A stretch of 13,197 nucleotides of DNA, from the NCBI GenBank assembly GCA_002385805.1, contig DGEF01000001.1:1-13197 (forward strand), in the 5' to 3' direction. Source of the stretch: Peptococcaceae bacterium UBA3933. Its GTDB lineage: Bacteria > Bacillota > Peptococcia > Peptococcales > BICA1-8. Made by a program: the position numbers and the translations under genes. Under the pieces are notes generated by a model. The model saw nothing but the letters and a program-made list of their open reading frames with translations. It did not search any database and had not been told where the DNA came from. Positions within the stretch are counted from its first letter, which is position 1, and each line of letters begins with the position of its first letter. Positions 1 through 8,074 of this stretch are shown here, piece after piece.

Positions 1-1123
1 CTTTTACTTTTTCCTTAATTTTAAGAGCGAATTCCGAAAAATCACTGCCTTTATTTTTGCCGCCGGCTATTAAAATAATAGGCTCTGAATAGGCCTCAAT
101 AGCCTTTATACTGGCATCAGGGTTAGTGCCTTTTGAGTCATTAATAAATTTTACTCCCTCAATTTCAGCTACAAATTCTAAACGGTGGGCTACACCCTTA
201 AAGCTAATTAAAGTGGCTTTAATTTGTTCCGGTTCTAAACCCAAAATGTATCCTGCCGCTACAGCCGCCATTACGTTTTCTAAATTGTGGTTGCCTTTCA
301 GGAAAATATCTTCCCTTTCCACAATAGGTACAGGACCTTCGCCAATATCAATGACTACCTGCCCATTTAATAAATATACCCCTTCTTCTAACTTATTCCG
401 ACAACTGAAAAATATCACCTGACTTTTTGCTCGATAAGCTAAATCTTTAACCAAGGGATCATCGTAATTAAGAATTAAAATGTCTTCCTCACTTTGATTG
501 GCGAAAATTTTAGCTTTCGCCTCCCGGTAAGCATCCATACTACCATGCCAGTCCAAATGGTCCGGGGTAATATTAATAATAATTGCAACCCTAGGCTTAA
601 AAGTCTTAGTTGTTGCCAATTGAAAACTGCTGACTTCTGCTACAATTAAATCCTGGGGACCGTATTTTTCCACCTGGCTAATTAAGGGTAAGCCAATGTT
701 TCCACCTATAAATACCCTCCGATTGGCATCTAAAAAAAGTTGTCCGGTCAAAGCTGTAGTTGTAGTTTTACCATTTGTACCTGTAACAGCAATGAAAGGA
801 GTACGGGCAAATTGAAAAGCCAATTCCAGCTCACTGATAATGGGAATATTGAGTTCGGCCGCTTCCACTAAAGGCGGAACAGACAAGGGTATACCTGGAC
901 TGACTATAATTAGTTGAGGAGAGAGAGATTTTATATCCGGGTGTTTACCCCAAATAGTGTTGATTCCCAGGGGTTTAACCTCTTCTTCAATTCCTTGCAT
1001 TTCCGAAAAAGTTTTTATATCTGATAAGATTACCTCTGCGCCGTGTTCCTTTAAAAATTTACTGGCAGCTACACCGCTTTTAGCCGCCCCTAAAACCAAG
1101 ACCCTACGTCCTGAAACATCCAT
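1..1123 (-). CDS. murD: UDP-N-acetylmuramoyl-L-alanine--D-glutamate ligase, C-terminus beyond the window
   Basis: Cytoplasmic Mur ligase that adds D-glutamate to UDP-MurNAc-L-Ala using ATP. I translated the minus strand from the ATG at 1123-1121; 374 codons are visible without a stop, and the last part of a protein of about 450 residues lies off the left edge. Visible marks are an N-terminal Rossmann-like start (VLVLGAAKSGVA, about residues 8-19), the ATP-binding loop TGTNGKTTTT (about 114-123), the ITPDHLDWHG segment with a following AKAKIF that carries the usual carbamylated lysine, and NDSKGTNPDA with AGGKNKG in the C-terminal domain. A purine-rich ribosome site (AGGGGG, 1135-1140) sits 10 nt before the start. 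The gene follows mraY after a 110 bp gap filled by repeats. The family assignment is very secure; only the length is unknown. Confidence 0.96.
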   Translation of the reverse strand, partial: MDVSGRRVLVLGAAKSGVAASKFLKEHGAEVILSDIKTFSEMQGIEEEVKPLGINTIWGKHPDIKSLSPQLIIVSPGIPLSVPPLVEAAELNIPIISELELAFQFARTPFIAVTGTNGKTTTTALTGQLFLDANRRVFIGGNIGLPLISQVEKYGPQDLIVAEVSSFQLATTKTFKPRVAIIINITPDHLDWHGSMDAYREAKAKIFANQSEEDILILNYDDPLVKDLAYRAKSQVIFFSCRNKLEEGVYLLNGQVVIDIGEGPVPIVEREDIFLKGNHNLENVMAAVAAGYILGLEPEQIKATLISFKGVAHRLEFVAEIEGVKFINDSKGTNPDASIKAIEAYSEPIILIAGGKNKGSDFSEFALKIKEKVK

Positions 1124-1142
1124 TTATATCAAACCCCCTATG

Positions 1143-1229
1143 TTAGTGGCTAGTGGCTAGTTTTTTTGTGGCTGGTCCTTAAGTAACTATAAAATCATTT
1201 TTTCCTAGCCACTAATAACTAGCCACTAA
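1143..1229. repeat. Heptamer repeats in inverted arrangement between mraY and murD
   Basis: The left arm 1143-1160 reads TTAGTGGCTAGTGGCTAG, which is two TAGTGGC units plus TAG. On the right, CTAGCCACTAA occurs twice (1205-1215 and 1219-1229), which is the same unit in the opposite orientation at a 14 bp period. The arms can pair over 11 bp (TTAGTGGCTAG with CTAGCCACTAA), enclosing a T-rich stretch and a further GTGGCTGGT at 1168-1176. The element fills the gap between the mraY stop and the murD ribosome site. No coding sequence is visible in it. Confidence 0.8.
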
Positions 1230-1233
1230 ATAC

Positions 1234-2202
1234 CTAAAGTTGGAATGTTAAATTATAAACCAATAAAGCTAAAATAACCATGCAGGCGGCGACAAACCAA
1301 AAGGTAAAGACTACTCTTTGTTCCGACCAGCCTTTTAATTCAAAATGGTGATGAATAGGGCTCATCAAAAAAACCCTTTGCCCGGTTAACTTAAAAGAGA
1401 TAACTTGAATAATTACCGAAAGGGCCTCTATAACATAAATTCCCCCTAAAATAACTAATAACAGTTCAGTTTTGGTAATTACAGCCAGAGCAGCAATTGC
1501 TCCCCCCAGGGCCAAAGAGCCCGTATCACCCATAAAAACCTTAGCCGGATGGATATTAAAAAAAAGAAAACCTAAACAACTTCCTACCAAAGCGGTACTA
1601 AAGATAGTGATACTGTATAGATCCTGGTTTAAACCGATTAAAACATAGCCTAAGGCTACAAATAAAGTTATTCCCGCTGCTAAACCATCCAAACCGTCGG
1701 TTAAATTAACTGCATTAGTAGTACCTACGGCCACTAAAATAACAAAAGGTATGTAGGCCCAGCCTAAATCCCAACTGCTTCCTAAAAGGGGAATAATTAA
1801 ATCTGTACCCCGGTCTAAATAATTAATGGCAGTCCAAGCCAGGATTGTGGACAAAATAAATTGACCTGCCAGCTTATCCCGGGCCTTTAGTCCTAAAGAT
1901 CTCCTTTTGACAATTTTTATATAATCATCAATAAATCCAATAAGTCCATAACCCAGGGTAAATATCAGTAAAGTATAAATAACTAAACTATCATGAACAA
2001 TGATTAATGTACCTAAAGTTAAACTGAAAAAAAACATTACCCCACCCATAGTAGGAGTACCTTGTTTTTTCAAATGGCGTTTAGGTCCATCATCACGGAC
2101 GCTCTGTCCAAATTTTAATCTTCGCAAAGCCGGGATTAAAAAAGGTCCTATTATTAAACAAACTACAGTACTGATAATAAAAGTCGTTAACAAATCTTTC
2201 AT
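1234..2202 (-). CDS. mraY: Phospho-N-acetylmuramoyl-pentapeptide-transferase (lipid I synthase)
   Basis: Polytopic membrane enzyme that transfers phospho-MurNAc-pentapeptide from UDP to undecaprenyl phosphate, making lipid I on the inner face of the membrane. The 322-residue protein is almost entirely hydrophobic helices and carries the family signatures: GFIDDYIK (the aspartate pair that binds the metal), NAVNLTDGLDGLAAG, FMGDTGSLALGG and the PIHHHFELKGW loop near the C-terminus. Length is normal for Gram-positive MraY. An in-frame GTG at 2211 would add three residues, but it lies inside the ribosome site GAGGTGA (2208-2214); the ATG at 2202 has ideal 5-nt spacing, so I use it. The ribosome site overlaps the murF stop codon, so the two genes are probably translationally coupled. 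Assignment is certain. Confidence 0.97.
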   Translation of the reverse strand: MKDLLTTFIISTVVCLIIGPFLIPALRRLKFGQSVRDDGPKRHLKKQGTPTMGGVMFFFSLTLGTLIIVHDSLVIYTLLIFTLGYGLIGFIDDYIKIVKRRSLGLKARDKLAGQFILSTILAWTAINYLDRGTDLIIPLLGSSWDLGWAYIPFVILVAVGTTNAVNLTDGLDGLAAGITLFVALGYVLIGLNQDLYSITIFSTALVGSCLGFLFFNIHPAKVFMGDTGSLALGGAIAALAVITKTELLLVILGGIYVIEALSVIIQVISFKLTGQRVFLMSPIHHHFELKGWSEQRVVFTFWFVAACMVILALLVYNLTFQL

Positions 2203-2207
2203 GCCTG

Positions 2208-2214
2208 TCACCTC
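2208..2214 (-). promoter_or_regulatory. Ribosome binding site of mraY overlapping the murF stop
   Basis: Minus-strand GAGGTGA ends with the TGA stop of murF (2208-2210) and is 5 nt from the mraY ATG. It decides for the ATG at 2202 over the GTG at 2211 and implies coupling of mraY translation to murF termination. Confidence 0.75.
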
Positions 2215-3590
2215 ATAAGTTCATTCACTATTTCCTCCATCTGCATACCGCGACTGCCTTTAACTAATACTACATCCCCTTTATTAAGATATCCTTTTAA
2301 TATCCTGGCAGTGTCCTCATTATTTGCTGCAAAAACCACCTTTTGAGGATCCAAACCTGCCTCAATAGCCCCTTGACCGATAAGTTTACCTAAATTGCCC
2401 ACTGCTACCAGTAGATCTACCTTTTCCCGGCAAGCTATTTGTCCCATTAATTTATGGCCTTCTTCTTCATAAATACCTAATTCATACATATCTCCCAAGA
2501 CTGCAATTTTCCGCGTCCCGGAAAAGTGCGCCAGTGTTTTTAAGGAAGCCGCCATAGAAGTAGGATTAGCATTATATGTATCATTAAGAATTTTTACACC
2601 TATGTCGTTTTCCAGTATTTCTAAACGCATACCCGTTAATTGGGCCTGTCTTAATCCTCTTTTTATATGTTCCCAACCAACCCCCAAAGTCCTGGCAATA
2701 CCTATACCGGCTAAAGCGTTTAAAATATTATGTTCTCCGGGGATATTTACTGTTATTTCTTCCTCTTCCTCATTGATAATTACAGTAAATTTACTGCCTT
2801 CTTCCCCTAAATACTGAATATTTTTGGCCCGAATATCCGCTTCTTCTCTTAATCCAAACCAGAGCACTTGGCCTTGAAAATTTTTTAGCCAGGGCTTTAA
2901 TAAACTTTGCGCATCAATATTTAAAACCACTGTACCTTGAGGAGGAAGGTATTCTAATAATTCCGCCTTTGCTTGGGCAATTTTCTCTTGAGAGCCTAAA
3001 AGTTCTGCATGAACTTGCCCAATATTGGTAATTACCCCTAGAGTAGGTTGAGCTATCTCACAGAGAAAAGAAATCTGTCCTAGCCCCCGCATCCCCATTT
3101 CCAAAACTGCCGCTTCATGTTCCCTATTTAATTTACATAAAGTTAAAGGTAAACCCAGCTCATTATTATAGTTGCCTTCCGTTTTCAGACAATTATAGGT
3201 CTGACTTAAAATACTAAAGATTAAATCCTTAGTAGTAGTTTTACCGGTACTTCCTGTAATGGCTACTACCGGAATATTTGTGTTTTGTCTGACTAATTTA
3301 GCTAAATCTTGTAGTAACTTAAGGGGATTGCGACAAATGATTAAATTTTTGTCTTCCGGAGCCTTCACCAGGTTTACATCAGAAATTACCGCTCCCACAG
3401 CACCTTTAGCTAACGCTTCATCAATAAACTCATGGCCATCGACCTTTTCCCCCGGCAAAGCAAAAAATAAATCACCTTTTTGTACCCGGCGACTGTCAAT
3501 AGCAACACCGGAAGCTTTGACTTCAGAATTGCCTTGATACCCGGCTCCTAAAATTTTCGCCAGGTTTTGTAATGATATATCTAGCATCAT
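2208..3590 (-). CDS. murF: UDP-N-acetylmuramoyl-tripeptide--D-alanyl-D-alanine ligase
   Basis: Cytoplasmic ATP-dependent ligase that adds D-Ala-D-Ala to the UDP-MurNAc tripeptide, the last soluble precursor step. The 460-residue product shows the N-terminal substrate domain with DSRRVQKGDLFFALPG, the P-loop AITGSTGKTTT (about residues 110-120), EGNYNNELGLPLTL, a central EMGMRGLGQI motif, and a C-terminal domain with NDTYNANPTSM and AVLGDMYELG, all typical of MurF rather than MurC/D/E. The start is chosen by the ribosome site AAGGAG (3596-3601), 5 nt before the ATG at 3590; a second ATG follows at 3587, while the GTG at 3596 overlaps that site. It lies 124 bp after murE across a repeat-filled gap and overlaps the mraY ribosome site downstream. 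Assignment is certain; the start could shift by one codon. Confidence 0.97.
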   Translation of the reverse strand: MMLDISLQNLAKILGAGYQGNSEVKASGVAIDSRRVQKGDLFFALPGEKVDGHEFIDEALAKGAVGAVISDVNLVKAPEDKNLIICRNPLKLLQDLAKLVRQNTNIPVVAITGSTGKTTTKDLIFSILSQTYNCLKTEGNYNNELGLPLTLCKLNREHEAAVLEMGMRGLGQISFLCEIAQPTLGVITNIGQVHAELLGSQEKIAQAKAELLEYLPPQGTVVLNIDAQSLLKPWLKNFQGQVLWFGLREEADIRAKNIQYLGEEGSKFTVIINEEEEEITVNIPGEHNILNALAGIGIARTLGVGWEHIKRGLRQAQLTGMRLEILENDIGVKILNDTYNANPTSMAASLKTLAHFSGTRKIAVLGDMYELGIYEEEGHKLMGQIACREKVDLLVAVGNLGKLIGQGAIEAGLDPQKVVFAANNEDTARILKGYLNKGDVVLVKGSRGMQMEEIVNELMR

Positions 3591-3604
3591 TGACACTCCT
3601 TAAT

Positions 3605-3690
3605 TAGTGACTAGTGACTGGTGACTAGTAACTAGTTTATATGACTGGTTGTTAGCGGCTGGTGGCTAGAAACTCGCCCACTCGCCCACT
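3605..3690. repeat. Heptamer tandem repeat array between murE and murF
   Basis: Four head-to-tail heptamers run TAGTGAC, TAGTGAC, TGGTGAC, TAGTAAC and then TAG (3605-3635). A second short run, TAGCGGC, TGGTGGC, TAG, follows at 3653-3669. Immediately beyond is an 8-bp tandem, CTCGCCCA twice (3673-3688). The array starts just upstream of the murF ribosome site and covers most of the gap. It is related to the repeats at 1143-1229 and 9074-9087, with GAC replacing GGC in the first run. Confidence 0.8.
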
Positions 3691-3714
3691 GACATGCAGA
3701 TTATCTATATATCC

Positions 3715-5193
3715 TTAACTTCTACGCCGAAGGGAGCTTAAGATTTCCTCCGCAACCTGTTTATCATCAAAAGGATACTTTTTGCCTTTGATTTCTTGGT
3801 AAGTTTCGTGTCCTTTCCCGGCAATTATAACTATATCTCCTTTTTCAGCTAAATTTAAAGCTTCTGTAATAGCCTGTCGGCGGTCTACCACCACCCGATA
3901 ATTTTCAAAAGAAATTTCTTTTAAGCCGGATAAAATATCTTCAATTATGGCTTCCGGTTCTTCGTTCCGTGGGTTATCTGAAGTTATTATACAAAAATCA
4001 CTGTATCGGGCGGCTGCTTTACCCATTAAAGGACGTTTAGTTCTATCCCGATTGCCACCACAGCCAAAAACCGTAATAATTCTTCTTTGGGCAAACTCCC
4101 GGGCAGTAGCAAGGATATTCTCCAGGCTATCAGGAGTATGAGCATAATCGACTATTACCGTAATATCACCACTTCCTTCTACCAATTGAAAACGTCCCGG
4201 AATTCCTGTTACCTTTTCCAAACTGGCTATCCCTTTTTCTAAAGGTATACCTAAAGCATGAACGGCGGCTAATGCGGCTAAAGAATTATAAACATTAAAC
4301 TTACCTGTTAATTTAAGATTAATCATCCTGTCATCAACCAAAAAGCTAACGCCTATAGGTGTAATTTTAATCTGGTCAGCTCGGAAAAAGGCACCTTGTT
4401 CTATTCCGTAAGAAATTGTTTTTACCTTAATTTCTTTTAATAATCTCTTTCCCCACAAGTCATCAGTATTGACAATAGCATATTTATCCCCTGGCTTTAC
4501 ATTATGGGGTGAATCCAACCCTAAAAAAAGCTTGGCTTTTGCCTGGTAGTAATCCTCCATAGATTTATGATAATCCAAGTGGTCTTGGGTCAAATTCGTA
4601 AATACCGCTAAGTCAAATTCACTTCCGGTTACTCTATGGAGATCCAAGGCATGGGAACTTACTTCCATAACCACATGAGTAACCCCTTCTTCCGTCATTT
4701 CCCTGAACAACTTTTGCAAATCTAAAGATTCGGGAGTTGTTCTTTCCCCGGGCAGAATCCGGGAACCTATGCGATTATGAATAGTACCGATTAAACCTAC
4801 TTTATAACCTGCATCTTCCAAAATCCTGGCTATTAGATTAGTCGTAGTTGTTTTACCATTTGTGCCGGTAACGCCGATTAAAGTAAATTTTCGGGAAGGA
4901 TAATCAAAAAAAGCCGCGCTTAATTGGGCTAACGATAACCGGCTATCGGAAACCAATATCCAGGGGTATCTATCGGTACAATAAGTTTCATCCTCTAAGA
5001 CGACGGCCACGGCACCGTTTTCTAAAGCATTTTCAATGTACTGGTGCCCATCTGTTTGAAACCCTTTAATGGCCACAAACAAGTCACCTTGAACAACTTC
5101 CCGCGAATCATATTTAATTCCCTTTATTCTTAAATCTTTTACCTGTGAAACTGCTTTTTTTTCTATGCTCTCCAGTAAATTCTCTAAAAGCAT
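3715..5193 (-). CDS. murE: UDP-N-acetylmuramoyl-L-alanyl-D-glutamate--2,6-diaminopimelate ligase
   Basis: Cytoplasmic Mur ligase that adds the third amino acid of the stem peptide. The 492-residue protein has the three-domain plan: N-terminal UDP-MurNAc domain with YDSREVVQGDLFVA (about 28-41), ATP-binding loop GVTGTNGKTTT (107-117), TTPESLDL and EVSSHAL in the central domain, an AK pair near residue 219 that should carry the carbamylated lysine, and the C-terminal DNPRNEEP (406-413). DNPR is the known meso-diaminopimelate specificity motif; lysine-adding enzymes differ here. The ATG at 5193 has AAAGGGG 6 nt upstream. It follows the PBP gene by 172 bp, a gap that contains a terminator-like hairpin and a possible promoter. 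Family and substrate calls are both firm. Confidence 0.97.
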   Translation of the reverse strand: MLLENLLESIEKKAVSQVKDLRIKGIKYDSREVVQGDLFVAIKGFQTDGHQYIENALENGAVAVVLEDETYCTDRYPWILVSDSRLSLAQLSAAFFDYPSRKFTLIGVTGTNGKTTTTNLIARILEDAGYKVGLIGTIHNRIGSRILPGERTTPESLDLQKLFREMTEEGVTHVVMEVSSHALDLHRVTGSEFDLAVFTNLTQDHLDYHKSMEDYYQAKAKLFLGLDSPHNVKPGDKYAIVNTDDLWGKRLLKEIKVKTISYGIEQGAFFRADQIKITPIGVSFLVDDRMINLKLTGKFNVYNSLAALAAVHALGIPLEKGIASLEKVTGIPGRFQLVEGSGDITVIVDYAHTPDSLENILATAREFAQRRIITVFGCGGNRDRTKRPLMGKAAARYSDFCIITSDNPRNEEPEAIIEDILSGLKEISFENYRVVVDRRQAITEALNLAEKGDIVIIAGKGHETYQEIKGKKYPFDDKQVAEEILSSLRRRS

Positions 5194-5224
5194 AAATTTC
5201 CCCTTTCTCCAGACGACCTGTACC

Positions 5225-5258
5225 TTTATAGTATAGCCCAGCTAGGAAAGTATTAAAA
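5225..5258 (-). promoter_or_regulatory. Possible promoter upstream of murE
   Basis: After the hairpin that follows the PBP gene, the minus strand reads TATACTATAAAGG at 5223-5235, giving TATACT or TATAAA as candidate -10 boxes. The matching -35 is weak (TTTTAA at 5253-5258 with a 17 bp spacer for TATACT). The position, about 35 bp before the murE start, is suitable. AT-rich sequence makes chance matches likely, so this is only a candidate. Confidence 0.35.
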
Positions 5259-5297
5259 TAATAAGTATCTATAAAAAATCTAACACCTAATTTGATA

Positions 5298-5322
5298 AAA
5301 GTCTGGGAAAATCCCAGACTTT
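5298..5322 (-). terminator. Terminator-like hairpin between the PBP gene and murE
   Basis: AAAGTCTGGGA (5298-5308) and TCCCAGACTTT (5312-5322) are perfectly complementary over 11 bp with a 3-nt loop. Read on the minus strand, the stem ends in a short T run (ACTTTTATC). The U-tract is short, so it may terminate partially or act as an mRNA-stabilising 3' structure. It lies 43 bp after the PBP stop codon. Confidence 0.65.
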
Positions 5323-5365
5323 GAATGATCCTTTTTAAAGTTGGCGCCGGTATGAAAAAGATAAG

Positions 5366-7486
5366 TCAAGGACTTATTGTCTCTAAAATAGTATCGTCTT
5401 TACCGGGTGAAGTAAACTGAACCCTGACCGTACTGCCTTTCATAACTCTCACTCCGGGTGCCGGGTCCTGTAAAGAGGCTAAACCACTTCCTTGGGGAGC
5501 CATTTTTAAACCCAGTTCAGTCAAAATAGTATGAGCTTCCTTGATAGTTGTACCTTTTAAATCGGGAATTACTACTTGATCAGATTCTTCATCCTGTGTA
5601 TACAAGATAACTGTACTGCCCTTAACTAATTCGGTGCCAACAGGAGGTAGCTGGGTTATTACCAGATCACCTTCACCTTCAATTTTAGCCTTAAGCCCTA
5701 CAGACTTCAATTTTTTTTCTGCATTTTCAACTGTCTCTTGTTTTACGTCTGGTACAATAACCTTCTCAATTTTTTCTTTTTTATCTTCACTGCTCACTTG
5801 AGGAGGGATCTGTAAATACCGCAAGGTATCTAAAACTATATTTCTAAAAACAGGGGCGGCCACGGTACCTCCATAATAGATTCCTTTAGGTGAGTCTACC
5901 ACAACCAGCACCGCTATCCGCGGGTCATCGGCAGGAGCAAAACCGGCAAAAGAAGCTATATATTCGGTGGTTGAATAACCTCCGCCCGGTAATATTTTCT
6001 GAGCGGTTCCCGTTTTTCCTGCCACCTTATAGCCTTCTATCTGAGCATTTCTCCCTGTGCCTTCACTTACAACCGATTCTAATATTTCCCGAACTTGGGT
6101 AGAAGTTTCTTTGGAAATAATCTGATTAATGGGTTCAGGTTCAATTTTTTTAATTAAATTTCCTTCCAGATCTCTGATTTCTTTTACTATTTGAGGTTTC
6201 ATTAACCAACCGTCATTGGCGACAGCCGCTAAAGCCCTAACCAGTTGCAAAGGAGTAACCGCATTGGCCTGCCCAATAGACATACTGGCCAAATCGATTT
6301 CTTTAGCTCTGGATTTATTAACAATAATACCTGTAGCTTCTCCAGGCAAATCAATTCCCGTCTTCTGACCAAAACCAAAACCGTTTAAATATTTATAAAA
6401 TAAGTCCTGACCTAAACGCAAACCTACAGTAACAAAAACCGGGTTGCAGGAGTTCTGTACACCTTCCACAAAAGACTGGCTGCCATGGGGGTTACGAGTC
6501 CAGCACTTGATAGTTTCTTTACCGACTTTGATATAGCCGGGGTCATAAAAACGATCCGTAGGTTTGACTACTTTTTCTTCTATAGCTGCAGCGGTTACTA
6601 CAGTCTTAAAAGTGGAGCCAGGTTCGTACGCGTCAGAAATGGCAAAATTACGCCAAACTTCTTGGGCATAATCAGCATAATTATTAGGATCAAAAGTTGG
6701 CCGGTTGGCCATGGCTAAAATTTCGCCGGTTTTAACATCCATTACTATTATAGATGCTTTTTTAGCCTGTCTTTCTTTCATTAACTGGTCAATTTCCCGC
6801 TCCACTATATACTGAATGGTCTCATCGATAGTTAAATAAATACTGTGACCGTCTACGGGTGGTATGTACTGATGCATTGCATTTGGTATTTCCCGGCCGG
6901 CAGCATCATACTCAATCATGATTTTACCGGAAACACCACGGAGTTCTTTGTCATAAGCTAATTCAATGCCGTTTAATCCCTGGTTGTCAATACCGGCAAA
7001 ACCTAAAATATGAGCCGCTAATTCACCTTTGGGATAATACCTTTGGTTTTCTTCTACAAAATTAATTCCGGGTAAATTCAGCTCTTTTAATTGTTTTATT
7101 TTCTCATCAGGTACTCTTCTTTTTATCCATTCAAAAGCTATTTTTTTGTTCATTTTCTCGATGAGTTTATCCTTATCCAGTTCCAGCACTTCAGCAAGCT
7201 TTTCCGCAATTTCTTCAACCCTACCTGAACTTCTCACCTGCGAAGGTACAGCATAAACAGATTCGGTGCTAACACTTATAGCCAAAGGACTTCCATTCCG
7301 GTCATAAATAATGCCTCGTTTAGCCTTTATGTCGATATTGCGTAATCGACTGTCAATGGCTTTAGCTTGCAATTCTTTTCCTTGAATTAATTGAATCCAA
7401 GCTAACCTGACCACCAAAAGGCTTAAAAACAAGGCTACCATTAGAAAAATAAAACTGATTCTTTTTTTCATAGAAATGCTAACCAA
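5366..7486 (-). CDS. Class B penicillin-binding protein with two PASTA domains (SpoVD/Pbp2B/FtsI type)
   Basis: Membrane-anchored DD-transpeptidase for septal or spore peptidoglycan. The 706-residue product has a short cytoplasmic start, one membrane helix (about 10-33), a PBP dimerisation domain (about 52-210, with KRGIIYDRNGSPLA), and a transpeptidase domain with the three catalytic motifs: STFK (nucleophile S291), SCN (346-348) and KTGT (491-494). Two C-terminal PASTA domains follow (about 577-632 and 637-693). B. subtilis SpoVD has one PASTA domain and Pbp2B has two; this locus has one PBP gene, so I cannot say from sequence which role it plays, or whether it does both. The ribosome site AGGGGTGG fits a TTG start at 7486 with 6-nt spacing; the ATG at 7471 lies 21 nt from that site. 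The gene starts 18 bp after the ftsL stop. Confidence 0.93.
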   Translation of the reverse strand: MVSISMKKRISFIFLMVALFLSLLVVRLAWIQLIQGKELQAKAIDSRLRNIDIKAKRGIIYDRNGSPLAISVSTESVYAVPSQVRSSGRVEEIAEKLAEVLELDKDKLIEKMNKKIAFEWIKRRVPDEKIKQLKELNLPGINFVEENQRYYPKGELAAHILGFAGIDNQGLNGIELAYDKELRGVSGKIMIEYDAAGREIPNAMHQYIPPVDGHSIYLTIDETIQYIVEREIDQLMKERQAKKASIIVMDVKTGEILAMANRPTFDPNNYADYAQEVWRNFAISDAYEPGSTFKTVVTAAAIEEKVVKPTDRFYDPGYIKVGKETIKCWTRNPHGSQSFVEGVQNSCNPVFVTVGLRLGQDLFYKYLNGFGFGQKTGIDLPGEATGIIVNKSRAKEIDLASMSIGQANAVTPLQLVRALAAVANDGWLMKPQIVKEIRDLEGNLIKKIEPEPINQIISKETSTQVREILESVVSEGTGRNAQIEGYKVAGKTGTAQKILPGGGYSTTEYIASFAGFAPADDPRIAVLVVVDSPKGIYYGGTVAAPVFRNIVLDTLRYLQIPPQVSSEDKKEKIEKVIVPDVKQETVENAEKKLKSVGLKAKIEGEGDLVITQLPPVGTELVKGSTVILYTQDEESDQVVIPDLKGTTIKEAHTILTELGLKMAPQGSGLASLQDPAPGVRVMKGSTVRVQFTSPGKDDTILETISP

Positions 7487-7492
7487 ACTATT

Positions 7493-7500
7493 CCACCCCT
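7493..7500 (-). promoter_or_regulatory. Ribosome binding site supporting a TTG start of the PBP gene
   Basis: Minus-strand AGGGGTGG is 6 nt from TTG at 7486 but 21 nt from the first ATG at 7471. No other purine-rich stretch precedes that ATG (GGTTAGCATTTCT). The site favours the TTG start, which adds five residues before the membrane helix. Confidence 0.65.
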
Positions 7501-7504
7501 AGTC

Positions 7505-8065
7505 TTATCTCTTCTCCTTTAGGTAATAATGAAAAAAATCCTCAACAGTTCCTAACCAGGTATTAGTAGGTACATCATTATTATTATTATTTTCCTTTTT
7601 TTCTTTTGATTCAGGGATAAATCCCGCAATCTGTACTTGATCCTGTTTTGGTTTTTCTGAATCTTTAGAAGGATAGACATAGTAAATATTTTCGGGGTCA
7701 ATCATACCTAATTGGTTTAAGGCAATTTCCTCTATCTTATCTAATGAGGCTTCTGCGGAAATTTGTAACTTTAACTTTTCATTTTCTTCTTGTAATTTTG
7801 CTATTTCATTATTTAATTGAAAAATGCGAAACCCCAAAAAGTTTAACCAGGCGTGTTGAGCAACCAAACTTATACCAATTAAAAACAATATGAAAATAAC
7901 GGACATAACCGGTGAAACCTTAAACAGCCAAAAAGATTTTTTGGGAGATCTCTTCGAGGAGGTTTTAACCTTGGGAGTAGACGCAGGTGAAGTAGGCACA
8001 GGTTGACTATAGCTATAGTCAGGAATATAATCTGTACCTGCAGCTTTTTTTCTAGCCATTACCAA
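7505..8065 (-). CDS. ftsL: FtsL/DivIC-type septum formation protein
   Basis: Small bitopic division protein expected to bind the division PBP and stabilise the septal complex. About 186 residues: a basic, Ser/Pro/Lys-rich cytoplasmic tail of about 45 residues, one membrane helix (SPVMSVIFILFLIGISLVAQ), then an extracytoplasmic coiled coil (QLNNEIAKLQEENEKLKLQI) and an IEEIALNQLGMIDPE stretch, the usual end of the FtsL/DivIC core. The remaining C-terminal tail of about 60 residues is polar and includes a run of five asparagines from an AAT microsatellite; it is longer than in small FtsL proteins. Primary conservation in this family is poor; the assignment rests on topology and on the place between rsmH and the PBP gene. 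The ribosome site best fits TTG at 8065; ATG at 8059 is an alternative. Confidence 0.85.
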   Translation of the reverse strand: MVMARKKAAGTDYIPDYSYSQPVPTSPASTPKVKTSSKRSPKKSFWLFKVSPVMSVIFILFLIGISLVAQHAWLNFLGFRIFQLNNEIAKLQEENEKLKLQISAEASLDKIEEIALNQLGMIDPENIYYVYPSKDSEKPKQDQVQIAGFIPESKEKKENNNNNDVPTNTWLGTVEDFFHYYLKEKR

Positions 8066-8074
8066 AGTATTCAA

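Noticed and set aside
126..422. Plus-strand open frame of 98 codons
   Set aside because: It is antisense to murD, whose translated frame is clearly the real one with all family motifs.
1143..1229. CRISPR array
   Set aside because: The units are only 7-14 bp, lie head to tail without spacers of regular length, and there are no cas genes.
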